Source: CBDFGN01 sp965247065 | GTDB taxonomy: Bacteria > Bacteroidota > Bacteroidia > Cytophagales > Cyclobacteriaceae | Assembly (NCBI GenBank): GCA_965247065.1 | Contig: CBDFGN010000006.1 | Coordinates: 1 to 64,000, forward strand | Length of the DNA: 64,000 bases | Direction: 5' to 3' | Shown: positions 51,401-60,096 of the stretch, piece by piece | Position numbering within the stretch: position 1 is the stretch's first letter | Layout: each line of letters opens with the position of its first letter | The notes under the pieces: generated by a model | The model's input: the letters and a program-made list of their open reading frames with translations, nothing else | Database searches by the model: none | What the model was told of the DNA's origin: nothing | Translations under genes and position numbers: made by a program

Positions 51401-51859
51401 GATGTTTTGACCGGTTGGAAAATCGCTCTTTTCCACCAAGTCGTTGATCATGCCCTGCAGTCCCATCGCGCGACCATCGTCCGGGGAATAAATTCGGGCA
51501 ATGCCATACTGGTGTAGTTGGGCTACCTCTGTGGGTAAAATGGTGCCACCACCTCCTCCAAATATCTTGATGGCGGTGGCCCCTTGCTCCTGAAGCAGGT
51601 CGTACATATACTTGAAGTACTCAAGATGCCCTCCCTGGTAGGAGGTAATAGCGATGGCCTGGACATCCTCCTGAATGGCACAATCAACTACTTCCTGTAC
51701 CGATCGGTCATGGCCCAGATGAATGACTTCAACTCCCGCTGCCTGGATCATCCGGCGCATTATATTAATGGCAACATCATGACCGTCAAATAAGGAGGCC
51801 GCAGTGACTATCCTAATATGATTTTTGGGAATGTAAGGTCTAATGCGGATATTATCCAT
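48470..51859 (-). CDS. icmF: Fused isobutyryl-CoA mutase (IcmF)
   Basis: 1129 residues in the order of IcmF: N-terminal B12-binding domain (SLFDGHDVAINIMRRM, AITSYQGGHLEYFKYM), MeaB-like G-protein chaperone (ITGTGGAGKSSLVDEL, NKFDKRGAPDAL), then the mutase barrel (FTAGVYPFKRTEEDPTRMFA, VSISGYHIAEAGA). It isomerises isobutyryl-CoA and butyryl-CoA, or related acyl-CoAs, with adenosylcobalamin, and loads its own cofactor by GTP hydrolysis. No epimerase or carboxylase gene is nearby. Confidence 0.93.
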   Translation of the reverse strand: MDNIRIRPYIPKNHIRIVTAASLFDGHDVAINIMRRMIQAAGVEVIHLGHDRSVQEVVDCAIQEDVQAIAITSYQGGHLEYFKYMYDLLQEQGATAIKIFGGGGGTILPTEVAQLHQYGIARIYSPDDGRAMGLQGMINDLVEKSDFPTGQNINGEISALEKQDVRSIAKLITAAENFPQEAQKLLQDIKSRSNGKNPPILGITGTGGAGKSSLVDELVRRFLIDFENRTVAILSVDPSKRKTGGALLGDRIRMNAIHNPRVYMRSLATRQANLALSKYVRDAIDVVTAANFDLIILETSGIGQSDTEIADHSDVSLYVMTPEFGAPTQLEKIDMLDFADIIALNKFDKRGAPDALRDVRKQYQRNHNLFNLDEEALPVYGTIASQFNDQGTNQLYKELMKLIHAKTSATGLKSTFKVEKELSQKIHIIPPNRARYLSEISEVIQDYDKWALHQKAIAQKLYGLQSSVETLLASGISSADNAVESLKEASEELDIDLDPNNRKLIDTWSEKKEKYSQDDFSYLVRGKEVKIKTFSESLAGSRIPKVSLPKYEAWGDLLHWMLQENVPGEFPFTAGVYPFKRTEEDPTRMFAGEGGPERTNRRFHYLSQSMPVNRLSTAFDSVTLYGNDPDYRPDIYGKVGNSGVSICCLDDIKKLYSGFDLADSKTSVSMTINGPATILTAFFMNAAIDQQCEKYIRKEGLEEKVKKTLEEIFKKKGCEQPSYQGDLPEGNDGLGTMLLGVSGDEVLSDEVYRKIKGETLAKVRGTVQADILKEDQAQNTCIFSTEFSLLLMGDLQEFFTQNQVQNFYSVSISGYHIAEAGANPITQLAFTLANGFTFVEYYASRGMNIDDFAPNLSFFFSNGVDAEYSVIGRVARRIWAKAMKLKYGASERSQKLKYHIQTSGRSLHAQEIDFNDIRTTLQALYAVYDNCNSLHTNAYNEALTTPTEESVRRAMAIQLIINKELGLARNENSLQGSFIIEELTYLVEEAVLYEFDSLTERGGVLGAMESLYQRGKIQQESLYYETLKHSGEFPIIGVNTFLSSQGSPTIIPSEVIRATKEEKDYQIQMLGEMRQRNATEAETRLSDLQRSALEGKNTFESLMEASKCCSLGQITGSLFEVGGKYRRSM

Positions 51860-51925
51860 TCTTCTGAGATTACCTCAAAATTACTTATTATTTTCCAGAC
51901 AGAGAGGTTTTGGAAGTTATGGCAG

Positions 51926-54196
51926 CTAAGGGTGTAGCAGCTTCTTCAAATCCCTAAGGGCCTTTTGATTGCTTTGTGTATAGATATTTTCCCTGATGCT
52001 CTTTTTCTCCCAACTGGTTAGCCGCCAGTTCAGGGAAGCTCTTTCGAACCTGGCCCCTTTTTTCCCTCCCGTTATTTGCTGTTTTGCTTCAATCATAGGG
52101 CTGGCCAGATTATATTCTAATCCGATTCTATAGATTCGACCATTGAACCAGGCATTGGCGATTTCCATCTTGTTGTCATTATTCAGATCCTGGATATTCC
52201 ACCAATTATTATAGATGCTGCTGATAGGGATGAACAATCTTTGCATTAGGGTAGATTCGCCAATCTTGTCAATATAGCGATCCCGAGGTGAGTCCCTAAT
52301 TTGAAGTATGATAATCCCAGAAGTGTTAGCGCTGATCCAGTTCCTGAACACAAAAAGGAAATGAATTGCATCCGCAATCCCGAAGTTGTCGGAAATTCCA
52401 GAGTCCATGATCTGGATCTCCGGATCAGCAGGCAGAGAGATAGTTGGCGTTATATACGGAAATGTGGCTCCCATACGGAGTGCACTAAGAAATCTAAGGC
52501 TGTCCGAACATTGGGCCTGGAACATAGAATTAAAATCCACGCCCCGGATTTTCTTCGATTTAAATCCGAGGGCATGAGTATTTCGGCTCATATACGAAAC
52601 TGGTTGGGACGAAATGAACAACTTTCGACCATCGTTGATAATAGTTGGAGCGATCAGAAGTATTGGGATCTTGCCATTATTTACCGGCGGATAGTAATCC
52701 ACCAATTTCTTGTCCAGAAAATATTCAGTGTTACGATTTAGCTGTGCCTCAAATGCAGTTCCTCGATCCCGGTTGTAGTGGACTCCATTGTATTCGAATG
52801 TCTCCTGAGTTGCGAATAGGTCACCGACAAGGAAATTGAAAATCGTTGAGTTTAAATTATCACTGGAAATGTTGTCCAAAAATCTCTTTGAGTAAATATT
52901 GAAGGATGCATCCTTTAGGCGGCGTAACTGGAGTTCTCTGAAATAACTGGCTCCTACAAGTCCCCCGGAGGCTCCAGTGATTAGAACCGCATGATTCATG
53001 AGAGCCCCTCCAGTGACGCTGTCGGCCACTTGTAAAGATCTCATTGTCCATAACGAGGCGCGCTGACCTCCTCCACTGGCACAAACCACCACTAGTTTTG
53101 GCTTGGAAATTTGAAACTTGGACTTCCATCGGTTGAGAGTGTGAATGGTTCCGGCCTTGTCCTGACTGACCTTAACCGGATTGGACATGTGCTGGAGAGC
53201 CTTTAAAGAGTACTCAGGTTTCGGATCCTTATAGACCAGCCCGTATGCTTCGCTCTTGCGGTTTAACCATTGGGTTCCGACGATGAAATTAACTCCAATC
53301 ATTAGCAAAATGAAAACTGTAATCGACCAGCCTCGAAACCAGTAAGTGAGAGCCCCGGTTAGTATGATGAGCATGGTAAAGAGAAGCAGAACGCTGGCAG
53401 CAGCAGGTATCTCGAAAATGGGATTTTCCTTGAAAACTCCCAGAACCAGGATAATGGCTACCATTAGTATCTCGATGAATACCGAATTCAGGTGATTTTG
53501 ATCAAAAACTCTTAGAATAGCCTCCTGTTCGTTTTTGGCATAAAACTTCTGTTCATCACTGATCCGCCGGAATTTAAGATTCCAATCCAGGTAGTTATCG
53601 ATTCGTATATAAGTTCTGCGATCGAAACGACGATACAATATATTTAGCCGGGATGCCCTAATCTTTTTGAGCTTCATATTGACTTTGTCGGCGATCATCT
53701 TAAAAAGATCCTTATTGGTAACCCTGAAATAGGAGAACAAAAAGAGGAACATTAGGAGCATCCCGGCACACATCCCAGCAAGCATGATCACTATATCTAG
53801 CAAGCTATTGTACTCATGGAGGATTTGGAATTTGATGATATTGTAAAGGTACACCCCCAAAAAAAGCAGAGGTATTATGCTGTTGTTAATGCAGTATTTA
53901 GTAAAGGGCCTGCTCAGGGCACCTAGAAAGTGGAATCGATGGCTGTCGATGATATACCCTGTTATGTTAAAGGCCATTACAAAAGCCGCTAGCACTAAAC
54001 CCATAATCAGAAAGCTGAACAGGTCCACTCTATGCAGGTACTCAGGGTCCAGAAATAGATAAGGGATCCCCAAGATGTTACCAAAATTATTGGTGACTAC
54101 CAGAAACAGAAATAGCCAATAGAGGAGTAGGAAGTGATTTCTTTTGAGGTTGTTAAGCAGTAGTTGAACTGGAAAAGAGTACAAGATCTTGCCCAT
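51926..54196 (-). CDS. Membrane-anchored patatin-like phospholipase
   Basis: 756 residues. The first 330 contain two groups of hydrophobic helices (LLLYWLFLFLVVTNNFGNIL, LLMFLFLFSYFRVTNK, ITVFILLMIGVNFIVG). The patatin domain starts near 365: oxyanion loop CASGGGQRA, nucleophile Ser in ITGASGGLVGAS, and the dyad Asp in MDSGISDNFG (usual DG/A replaced by DS). Patatins are lipid acyl hydrolases; a polytopic N-domain is less usual. Not part of the frd unit: 106 bases separate them. Confidence 0.8.
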   Translation of the reverse strand: MGKILYSFPVQLLLNNLKRNHFLLLYWLFLFLVVTNNFGNILGIPYLFLDPEYLHRVDLFSFLIMGLVLAAFVMAFNITGYIIDSHRFHFLGALSRPFTKYCINNSIIPLLFLGVYLYNIIKFQILHEYNSLLDIVIMLAGMCAGMLLMFLFLFSYFRVTNKDLFKMIADKVNMKLKKIRASRLNILYRRFDRRTYIRIDNYLDWNLKFRRISDEQKFYAKNEQEAILRVFDQNHLNSVFIEILMVAIILVLGVFKENPIFEIPAAASVLLLFTMLIILTGALTYWFRGWSITVFILLMIGVNFIVGTQWLNRKSEAYGLVYKDPKPEYSLKALQHMSNPVKVSQDKAGTIHTLNRWKSKFQISKPKLVVVCASGGGQRASLWTMRSLQVADSVTGGALMNHAVLITGASGGLVGASYFRELQLRRLKDASFNIYSKRFLDNISSDNLNSTIFNFLVGDLFATQETFEYNGVHYNRDRGTAFEAQLNRNTEYFLDKKLVDYYPPVNNGKIPILLIAPTIINDGRKLFISSQPVSYMSRNTHALGFKSKKIRGVDFNSMFQAQCSDSLRFLSALRMGATFPYITPTISLPADPEIQIMDSGISDNFGIADAIHFLFVFRNWISANTSGIIILQIRDSPRDRYIDKIGESTLMQRLFIPISSIYNNWWNIQDLNNDNKMEIANAWFNGRIYRIGLEYNLASPMIEAKQQITGGKKGARFERASLNWRLTSWEKKSIRENIYTQSNQKALRDLKKLLHP

Positions 54197-54302
54197 CTTA
54201 GCTTGGGACCTAAAAATGTGAAATCAAAAACGGTATTGTTATATACCCACAGTAATTATGCCGAAATGTTACAGACGGTATTCTGGACGGTCACGAACCC
54301 CG

Positions 54303-54650
54303 TTAGATAACAAGAATAAAATAAACGGCGGTTAATGTTCCAAGAATGGCAACTCCATAGCAAAGGATTGCAATCAATTCGTTTAGATGCTTGACTTGAA
54401 GGCCGTCATATAGGGTGAATCGAAAGCGATGAGCCCAATGGAACAAAGAAAGGGATATAATCACAGCCCAAAACAACCGGATTGTGAAATGATCTACCAG
54501 GGCGGCCAGCGCGCTGTAAGATGGTGGTTGCATCCAACCTAATGGAATAGCTATGCCCGTCACAAATAACAAGGCGGGAACAAACATTGCGGAGAAAACG
54601 CCGCCTGCCCCAAATAGGGCCCACCAAAATGGTTCAGAGCTCCGCTTCAT
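54303..54650 (-). CDS. frdD: Fumarate reductase membrane subunit D
   Basis: 115 residues with three membrane helices. The opening MKRSSEPFWWALFGAGGVFS and the HRFRFTLYDGLQ loop match E. coli FrdD, not the SdhD or five-helix SdhC found in most Bacteroidota. The start overlaps the frdC stop by 4 bases. With FrdC it holds the quinol sites of a heme-free (type D) quinol:fumarate reductase. Confidence 0.88.
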   Translation of the reverse strand: MKRSSEPFWWALFGAGGVFSAMFVPALLFVTGIAIPLGWMQPPSYSALAALVDHFTIRLFWAVIISLSLFHWAHRFRFTLYDGLQVKHLNELIAILCYGVAILGTLTAVYFILVI

Positions 54651-55081
54651 AACGCATCCGTATTAAGAAAGTAAATAACAATTACCAAAGAAATCAGTAT
54701 CCAGGTCGCGTAATTCAAGCCAACAATAACCGAATCTGGTATACGGTTTTTACCCAGTTTAACGACCATGGCCTTCGGAGCCAGCTTGAACCAGGTAATG
54801 CTGTGATACGCAACTAACAGAAATGCAATGATGTGCAAACCGATACTCCAAGATGATTCCAACCAGGTGGAAAACTCAGCAAACGCCTCTGGCCCACGTT
54901 TTAACGAACGAATGTAAAAGATAAGCACGAATGCGTAAAAGCCAACACCCAGACTGGTTAATTCCCGAAGGATAAATCTGAGGTGACTCCACTTATGCAC
55001 CCACCATAATATAGGCTTATCACGAACTAGCAGTTTCACGTGGCCCTTATAGTAGATCGGGAATTGGTTAATACGTATCAT
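54647..55081 (-). CDS. frdC: Fumarate reductase membrane subunit C
   Basis: 144 residues, three membrane helices. RFILRELTSLGVGFYAFVLI and the LHIIAFLLVAYHSITWF helix resemble E. coli FrdC. It starts immediately after the frdB stop. Together with FrdD it anchors FrdAB to the membrane. Confidence 0.88.
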   Translation of the reverse strand: MIRINQFPIYYKGHVKLLVRDKPILWWVHKWSHLRFILRELTSLGVGFYAFVLIFYIRSLKRGPEAFAEFSTWLESSWSIGLHIIAFLLVAYHSITWFKLAPKAMVVKLGKNRIPDSVIVGLNYATWILISLVIVIYFLNTDAL

Positions 55082-55831
55082 TTACTTCGATTTGTTACCC
55101 CAAGGCATCAACATGGATTTCCACCAGTTACTGGTGGCAGTCACTTTGTACCGTTGAATGGCTCCTGCCGGATCAACGTCTTCGGGGCACACTTCAGAAC
55201 ATTCACCAACAAATGTGCACTGCCAAATACCGTCCTCCTGGGACAGGATTTCTTCCCTCTGGACCTCTCCCTTGTCCCTGCTGTCCATATTATAACGTTG
55301 AGCCAAAGCCAGCGCTGCGGGCCCCACGAAAGTAGGTTCAAGACCATAAACAGGACATGCCGAATAGCAGAGCATGCAATTGATGCACATGCTATATTGC
55401 TTATAGTCTGAGAGCTGATCCGGAGTCTGCTTGTACTCCTGAGTGATGTTCTCGTCCTCATCTTCTCGGACGATCCAGGGCCGAATTCTCTGCAATTTTC
55501 CCATAAAATCACTCATTTCTATGGCTAAGTCCCGAATTACTGGGAAATGGTCCAGTGGGGCGATCTTGATGGGTCCGGGGAGGTATTTGACCAGGAAAGT
55601 AGCACAGGTAAGCACAGGTTCGCCATTGACCATCATTCCGCAGCTACCGCAAACCCCCATTCTGCAGGACCAGCGGTAAGTTAGACCACCGTCTATGTTG
55701 TCTTTGATGTAGTTCAAAGCATCCAGGATCACCCAATCTTTCTTCAAAGGAACCTCGTAATTTTCATAGGCAGGTTCCTTTTCGGTGTCAGGATTGTATC
55801 GGAAAATCTCTAGGCTGATAGTATCTGGCAT
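55082..55831 (-). CDS. frdB: Fumarate reductase iron-sulfur subunit
   Basis: 249 residues. A plant-type 2Fe-2S domain (RMGVCGSCGMMVNGEPVLTC), then CINCMLCYSACPVYG for the 4Fe-4S and CTFVGECSEVCP for the 3Fe-4S cluster. Stretches such as FVGPAALALAQRYNMDSRDK resemble E. coli FrdB very closely. It carries electrons from menaquinol at FrdCD to FrdA. 25 bases separate it from frdA. Confidence 0.95.
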   Translation of the reverse strand: MPDTISLEIFRYNPDTEKEPAYENYEVPLKKDWVILDALNYIKDNIDGGLTYRWSCRMGVCGSCGMMVNGEPVLTCATFLVKYLPGPIKIAPLDHFPVIRDLAIEMSDFMGKLQRIRPWIVREDEDENITQEYKQTPDQLSDYKQYSMCINCMLCYSACPVYGLEPTFVGPAALALAQRYNMDSRDKGEVQREEILSQEDGIWQCTFVGECSEVCPEDVDPAGAIQRYKVTATSNWWKSMLMPWGNKSK

Positions 55832-55856
55832 AGAACGGTTGCTGAATTTAGAAGTC

Positions 55857-57602
55857 CTACCTTCCGTAGACCCTTTCTCCCGGAGGCCATTTCGTAACCA
55901 CTACCGGCAGATAATCAATTCTTGGAAAATCGTGATTCTTATAAGCTAAACTATGTGCTAAGAACTTGCTATCGTCTCGTTTTTCATGATCTGTCCTTTG
56001 ATGTGAACCCCGGGACTCCTTTCGGTGAATAGCAGATTCTATTACCGCCTCAGCGACGTCCAGCAGATTGGAAAGTTCCAAGGCTGAGATCAACTCGGTA
56101 TTGAAAGTCAAACTATGGTCGTCAATATGTAGGTTTTCAAACCGGCTTTTCAATTGGCTGATTATCTGCTGCGACTTTAGCAGGGATACCTCGGTTCGAT
56201 ATATACCGGCGCCATTATCCATGGCTTTGTGCATCTCATTTCGGATGGTGACGATACGTTCGCTGCCGCCATTAGTGAAAAAACGATCGCGCACGGACCG
56301 TTCTTCGGCCAAGCCAAGCGTTTTTAGATCAAGCTCGATTTCCTTTTGATTGGTTGCAAATTTGGCCGCTGCCCTACCAGCCCGGGCTCCAAAGACCAAT
56401 AATTCGGTAAGTGAATTGGATCCCAGACGATTGGCACCATTAATACTTACACAAGCCGTTTCACCTGCGGCGTATAAACCAACAACGGGTGTCGCGCCAC
56501 CTATATCGGTATGAATTCCACCCATCATATAGTGCACCACCGGACGCACTGGTATCATATCGTGGATGGGATCAATATTCTCATATTTCAGACACAATTC
56601 TCTTACAAAAGGCAGCTTGGTATTTATTACTTTTTTCCCGAGGTGACGGATATCCAGATGTACGAACGGTCCGTATTGGCCCTCAAGGGTGCGGCTTTTT
56701 TGTAGCTCTCCTACAAAGGCTTGTGACAAGCGATCTCGCGGGCCAAGCTCCATCGACCTTAAAACCGGTTGGGGCTGTGGCGTTCCCAGGTCATAGTCCT
56801 GCAGGTAACGGTAGCCCTCTTTGTTAACCAGGAAACCTCCTTCGGCGCGCGCCGCCTCCGTAATCAGTATACCTGTAAACAATAATCCGGTTGGATGATA
56901 CTGGACAAACTCCATGTCCTTCAATGGAACCCCTGCCCGATACGCTAGGGCCATTCCGTCTCCGGTTTTTATGTTGGCATTGGTGGTAAAGGGAAAGACC
57001 TTACCGCCGCCTCCGGTACAAATTATTACAGCCTTTGCGGCAATGGCGAGGATTTGGCCGGTAGCGATTTCCAGTGCCAGTACGCCCTGGCATCGTTCCT
57101 CTTCTACGATCAGTTTTGTGACGAACCATTCGTCGTATCTTTGAATAGGTTTGTACTTCAGGGAGGTTTGAAAAAGGGAATGAAGCATATGAAACCCCGT
57201 CTTGTCGGCGGCGAACCAGGTTCTTTTGATTTTCATTCCACCAAATGGACGTACCGCCACCGAGCCATCCTGTTCCCGTGACCAAGGGCAGCCCCAATGC
57301 TCCAATTGAAGCATTTCCTGAGGGGCCTCGTTTACGAACGCTTCCACGGCATCCTGATCGCACATCCAATCCCCTCCTGATATGGTATCGTAGGCATGGT
57401 GGTCCATGCTGTCATCAGGTTTTATTACCGCGGCAGCTCCTCCTTCAGCCGATACGGTGTGACTCCTCATAGGGTACACCTTTGAAACGACTGCAATGTC
57501 TAGATCTGGATTTGTTTCAGCAACGGCGATTGCCGCCCTCAGGCCGGCCCCGCCCCCTCCAACTATGAGTACATCGTGAGTGTGCTTATCTAATTGGCTC
57601 AT
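55857..57602 (-). CDS. frdA: Fumarate reductase flavoprotein subunit
   Basis: 581 residues from ATG 57602 (MSQLDKHTHDVLIVGGGG). FAD site VLIVGGGGAGLRAAIAV; His48 in MRSHTVSAEGG is the FAD-linked histidine. The sequence follows E. coli FrdA step by step: GGDWMCDQDAVEAF, WGCPWSREQDGSVAVRPFGG, FAADKTGFHMLHSLFQTSL and a C-terminus ending PPGERVYG. This is the fumarate-reducing type, although the enzyme can also oxidise succinate. First gene of frdABCD. Confidence 0.95.
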   Translation of the reverse strand: MSQLDKHTHDVLIVGGGGAGLRAAIAVAETNPDLDIAVVSKVYPMRSHTVSAEGGAAAVIKPDDSMDHHAYDTISGGDWMCDQDAVEAFVNEAPQEMLQLEHWGCPWSREQDGSVAVRPFGGMKIKRTWFAADKTGFHMLHSLFQTSLKYKPIQRYDEWFVTKLIVEEERCQGVLALEIATGQILAIAAKAVIICTGGGGKVFPFTTNANIKTGDGMALAYRAGVPLKDMEFVQYHPTGLLFTGILITEAARAEGGFLVNKEGYRYLQDYDLGTPQPQPVLRSMELGPRDRLSQAFVGELQKSRTLEGQYGPFVHLDIRHLGKKVINTKLPFVRELCLKYENIDPIHDMIPVRPVVHYMMGGIHTDIGGATPVVGLYAAGETACVSINGANRLGSNSLTELLVFGARAGRAAAKFATNQKEIELDLKTLGLAEERSVRDRFFTNGGSERIVTIRNEMHKAMDNGAGIYRTEVSLLKSQQIISQLKSRFENLHIDDHSLTFNTELISALELSNLLDVAEAVIESAIHRKESRGSHQRTDHEKRDDSKFLAHSLAYKNHDFPRIDYLPVVVTKWPPGERVYGR

Positions 57603-57685
57603 ATCAAAGGGGCGGAAGATAGTAACAAAAGAATCTGGTTCCAAGCGAATCGGAGGAGATCGATAATATTTGGGTCCGGACTAAA

Positions 57686-57715
57686 TTGAAAGTGGCTTGC
57701 AATCATTTATATTTG
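57686..57715 (+). promoter_or_regulatory. Bacteroidota-type promoter for the MscS gene
   Basis: TTG (57686-57688), a 19-base spacer and a perfect TATATTTG (57708-57715), matching the TTTG-N19-21-TAnnTTTG promoter of Bacteroidota. The start codon follows 16 bases later. The best promoter match in the window. Confidence 0.65.
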
Positions 57716-57731
57716 ATCTAAAGTTACTATT

Positions 57732-59351
57732 ATGCGGTATTCCGGTATCCTTGCTGCCTCTCTTGTGTTGGGAATAGCGTTTCATTTAGGGGCCCAAAAC
57801 GATACGATTTCATTCGACCTTTCGAGCCCTTACCACACGTTGGTTACCCATCTCCGCTATTTGCAACCAGAGGAATTCCATCCTGAAATAGCAGCCAAAA
57901 CAATAAACCCTGATAACTCCACTGGTGAGAAGGCTGTGCAAGTAGTCGTTAAGATCAAACAAATCTTTGACGCCGAAGGTGTCTACGTGGAGCTTGCAGC
58001 CCTACCAAATAAACCTGGCTACAGAGATACGTCCAGGATTTCAGCTGGAATTCACCGTTATGTGATTACTCCAAAATTCCCAAGTATTTATCTGGAGAGG
58101 GTCGGGTCCTCGTGGTATTACTCCAAAAGGACTGTTGATCAGATAGATGAACTGCACCGCCAGGTATTCCCATTTGGAACTCACCGGCTCCTCAACCTGC
58201 TGCCCAAAATGGGAAACCGCAAGTTCCTGGGTTTATCAGTTTGGCAGCACGTGAGCCTGATCATAATCGTCTTTGTTGGTTTCCTTATCTATCGCATATG
58301 CGCTCTTTTCTTTAAGCGCATTATCATTAGGATCCTGGCCCGACAGGGGTATAAGAAGGTAGCGGACAAATTCGTGCTGCCGGTAGCAAGGCCCTTTAGC
58401 ATATTGGTTTTGATACTCTTCCTGATTCTTTTTATCCCTATAATTCAACTTCCAGTTCAGACGGGCAAATACATTCTTCTGACCCTAAAAGCCCTTTTGC
58501 CATTCTTCGCCACTCTGGTTTTTTACCGACTGATTGACCTGCTCAACTTGTATTTCGAAAAATTAGCAGGCAAGACTGAAACCACACTCGATGACCAGCT
58601 GGTTCCACTGATCCGAAAGACTCTAAAAACATTTGTGGCAATTATTGGAGGATTATTCATTTTGGACAATTTGGATGTCCCAATAATACCCCTTTTGACC
58701 GGGTTATCAATTGGTGGTCTGGCTTTTGCCCTGGCCGCCCAGGACACGATCAAGAACTTCTTTGGTTCGCTCATGATTTTCATTGACAAGCCCTTTCAAA
58801 TTGGTGATTGGATTACTGCCGGAAATATTGACGGGACGGTTGAGGAAGTAGGGTTCAGATCGACAAGGATCCGTACTTTTCGTAATTCCCTCACCACTTT
58901 ACCAAATGGTCAATTGGCTGACATGACCGTGGACAATCATGGCATGAGGGTTTACAGACGTTTCTACACGCGGCTGACGATCGCTTATGATACCCCAACC
59001 GACTTGATCCAGGTATTCGTGGATGGCCTAAAGAAAATAGTAGAGGGGCACCCGAATACTCGCAAGGATTTTTATGAAATTCATCTTAATGATTTTGGAG
59101 CGTCGGCCCTGGAAATCATGTTCTACATCTTCTTTCAGGCCCCAACCTGGGGTGAGGAATTGAAATACCGTCATGAGGTAATGCTATCAATAATCAGATT
59201 GGCGGAAGACTTGAAGGTGAGATTTGCCTTCCCAACGCGTACATTGCACATGGAAAACTTTCCCGGGCAACCCTCGCTCATACCAGAATACAACCTTAAC
59301 CCTGAGCAAATGCGAACCACTATGGAGGAATCCCTCAGACCTAAGAACTAA
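57732..59351 (+). CDS. MscS-family mechanosensitive channel
   Basis: 539 residues. Signal peptide (LAASLVLGIAFHLGA), a periplasmic domain of about 140 residues, then five membrane segments and the MscS pore helix GLSIGGLAFALAAQDTIKNF, followed by FIDKPFQIGDWITAGNIDGT and a cytoplasmic alpha/beta domain. Releases solutes under hypo-osmotic shock. The stop overlaps the convergent TVP38 gene by 11 bases. Confidence 0.92.
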   Translation: MRYSGILAASLVLGIAFHLGAQNDTISFDLSSPYHTLVTHLRYLQPEEFHPEIAAKTINPDNSTGEKAVQVVVKIKQIFDAEGVYVELAALPNKPGYRDTSRISAGIHRYVITPKFPSIYLERVGSSWYYSKRTVDQIDELHRQVFPFGTHRLLNLLPKMGNRKFLGLSVWQHVSLIIIVFVGFLIYRICALFFKRIIIRILARQGYKKVADKFVLPVARPFSILVLILFLILFIPIIQLPVQTGKYILLTLKALLPFFATLVFYRLIDLLNLYFEKLAGKTETTLDDQLVPLIRKTLKTFVAIIGGLFILDNLDVPIIPLLTGLSIGGLAFALAAQDTIKNFFGSLMIFIDKPFQIGDWITAGNIDGTVEEVGFRSTRIRTFRNSLTTLPNGQLADMTVDNHGMRVYRRFYTRLTIAYDTPTDLIQVFVDGLKKIVEGHPNTRKDFYEIHLNDFGASALEIMFYIFFQAPTWGEELKYRHEVMLSIIRLAEDLKVRFAFPTRTLHMENFPGQPSLIPEYNLNPEQMRTTMEESLRPKN

Positions 59352-60096
59352 CTCTTCGACTTTTTTTCCAAAGCTTTATGAAATATAAGTAAAGTCCGAA
59401 AACCGAAACGATTAGCAGCGCTATCGTTACAGTCATTATCACCCGGTTTTCAGTCCTCTGTTGCAGCAGATCAACAAGAACCGCGGCTTGGGTACCAACC
59501 CAAACAAAGAGCAGTGTTCGCGGCAGCATTCCCCATAATCCCCCCCACAAAAAGGGTAGCAACCTCACCCGAGCCATTGATAATACCACATTCATTATAG
59601 CAAAAGGAAGCACTGGCGAGATGCGAGCCAGGATTACCAGGGTCAGCGGATCATCGTTTATCCTGTTAAGCATCCTAATGGCTTGTGGATAGAATTGGGT
59701 GCTCTCCCTAAACGAGCCATGATCCACTTTTTTGGCGATCGTGTATCCGATAAAGGAGGCCACCTGATAAGATCCTACTAGCCAAGGCAGAGACTTCAGC
59801 CCTATAAAAAATCCACTTAAAAGTGCTATAAAGGTGGTAGGAGTAAGTGCCAAAGCCATGGTGAAGCAGGAAATCAAATATGGCCATGCAAGATCAAGCC
59901 AATTGAGCTGCACAAAATGGTTTTCAAGGTCAAATGCCAACCAGGTCAACGCGGAACTAGTTAGCAGTGGAACCAGGAACATCCAAAGTAATAACAGCAG
60001 AGATTTCCGATTGGCATTAACCAGTTTTTTGAACAACCTTTGCACCTCCTCAGAGTTAATGTTTGTAATCAAAGAACGCCAAATATCAAGTAACAT
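59341..60096 (-). CDS. TVP38/TMEM64-family membrane protein
   Basis: 251 residues from the ATG at 60096; a start at 60129 is also possible. Four or more membrane segments; the SNARE-associated (VTT) domain is recognisable in FIALLSGFFIGLKSLPWLVG, then RISPVLPFAIMNVVLS. Family members help lipid scrambling or undecaprenyl phosphate recycling; the function here is not known. Its ATG and that of the next gene share the bases CATG at 60094-60097, pointing apart. Confidence 0.85.
   Translation of the reverse strand: MLLDIWRSLITNINSEEVQRLFKKLVNANRKSLLLLLWMFLVPLLTSSALTWLAFDLENHFVQLNWLDLAWPYLISCFTMALALTPTTFIALLSGFFIGLKSLPWLVGSYQVASFIGYTIAKKVDHGSFRESTQFYPQAIRMLNRINDDPLTLVILARISPVLPFAIMNVVLSMARVRLLPFLWGGLWGMLPRTLLFVWVGTQAAVLVDLLQQRTENRVIMTVTIALLIVSVFGLYLYFIKLWKKSRRVSS

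Noticed and set aside
59834..60094. Long upstream extension of the trans-sulfuration enzyme
   Set aside because: The extension reads through the antisense of the TVP38 gene; MKFGTKAIHAG at 60095 is the family's normal start.
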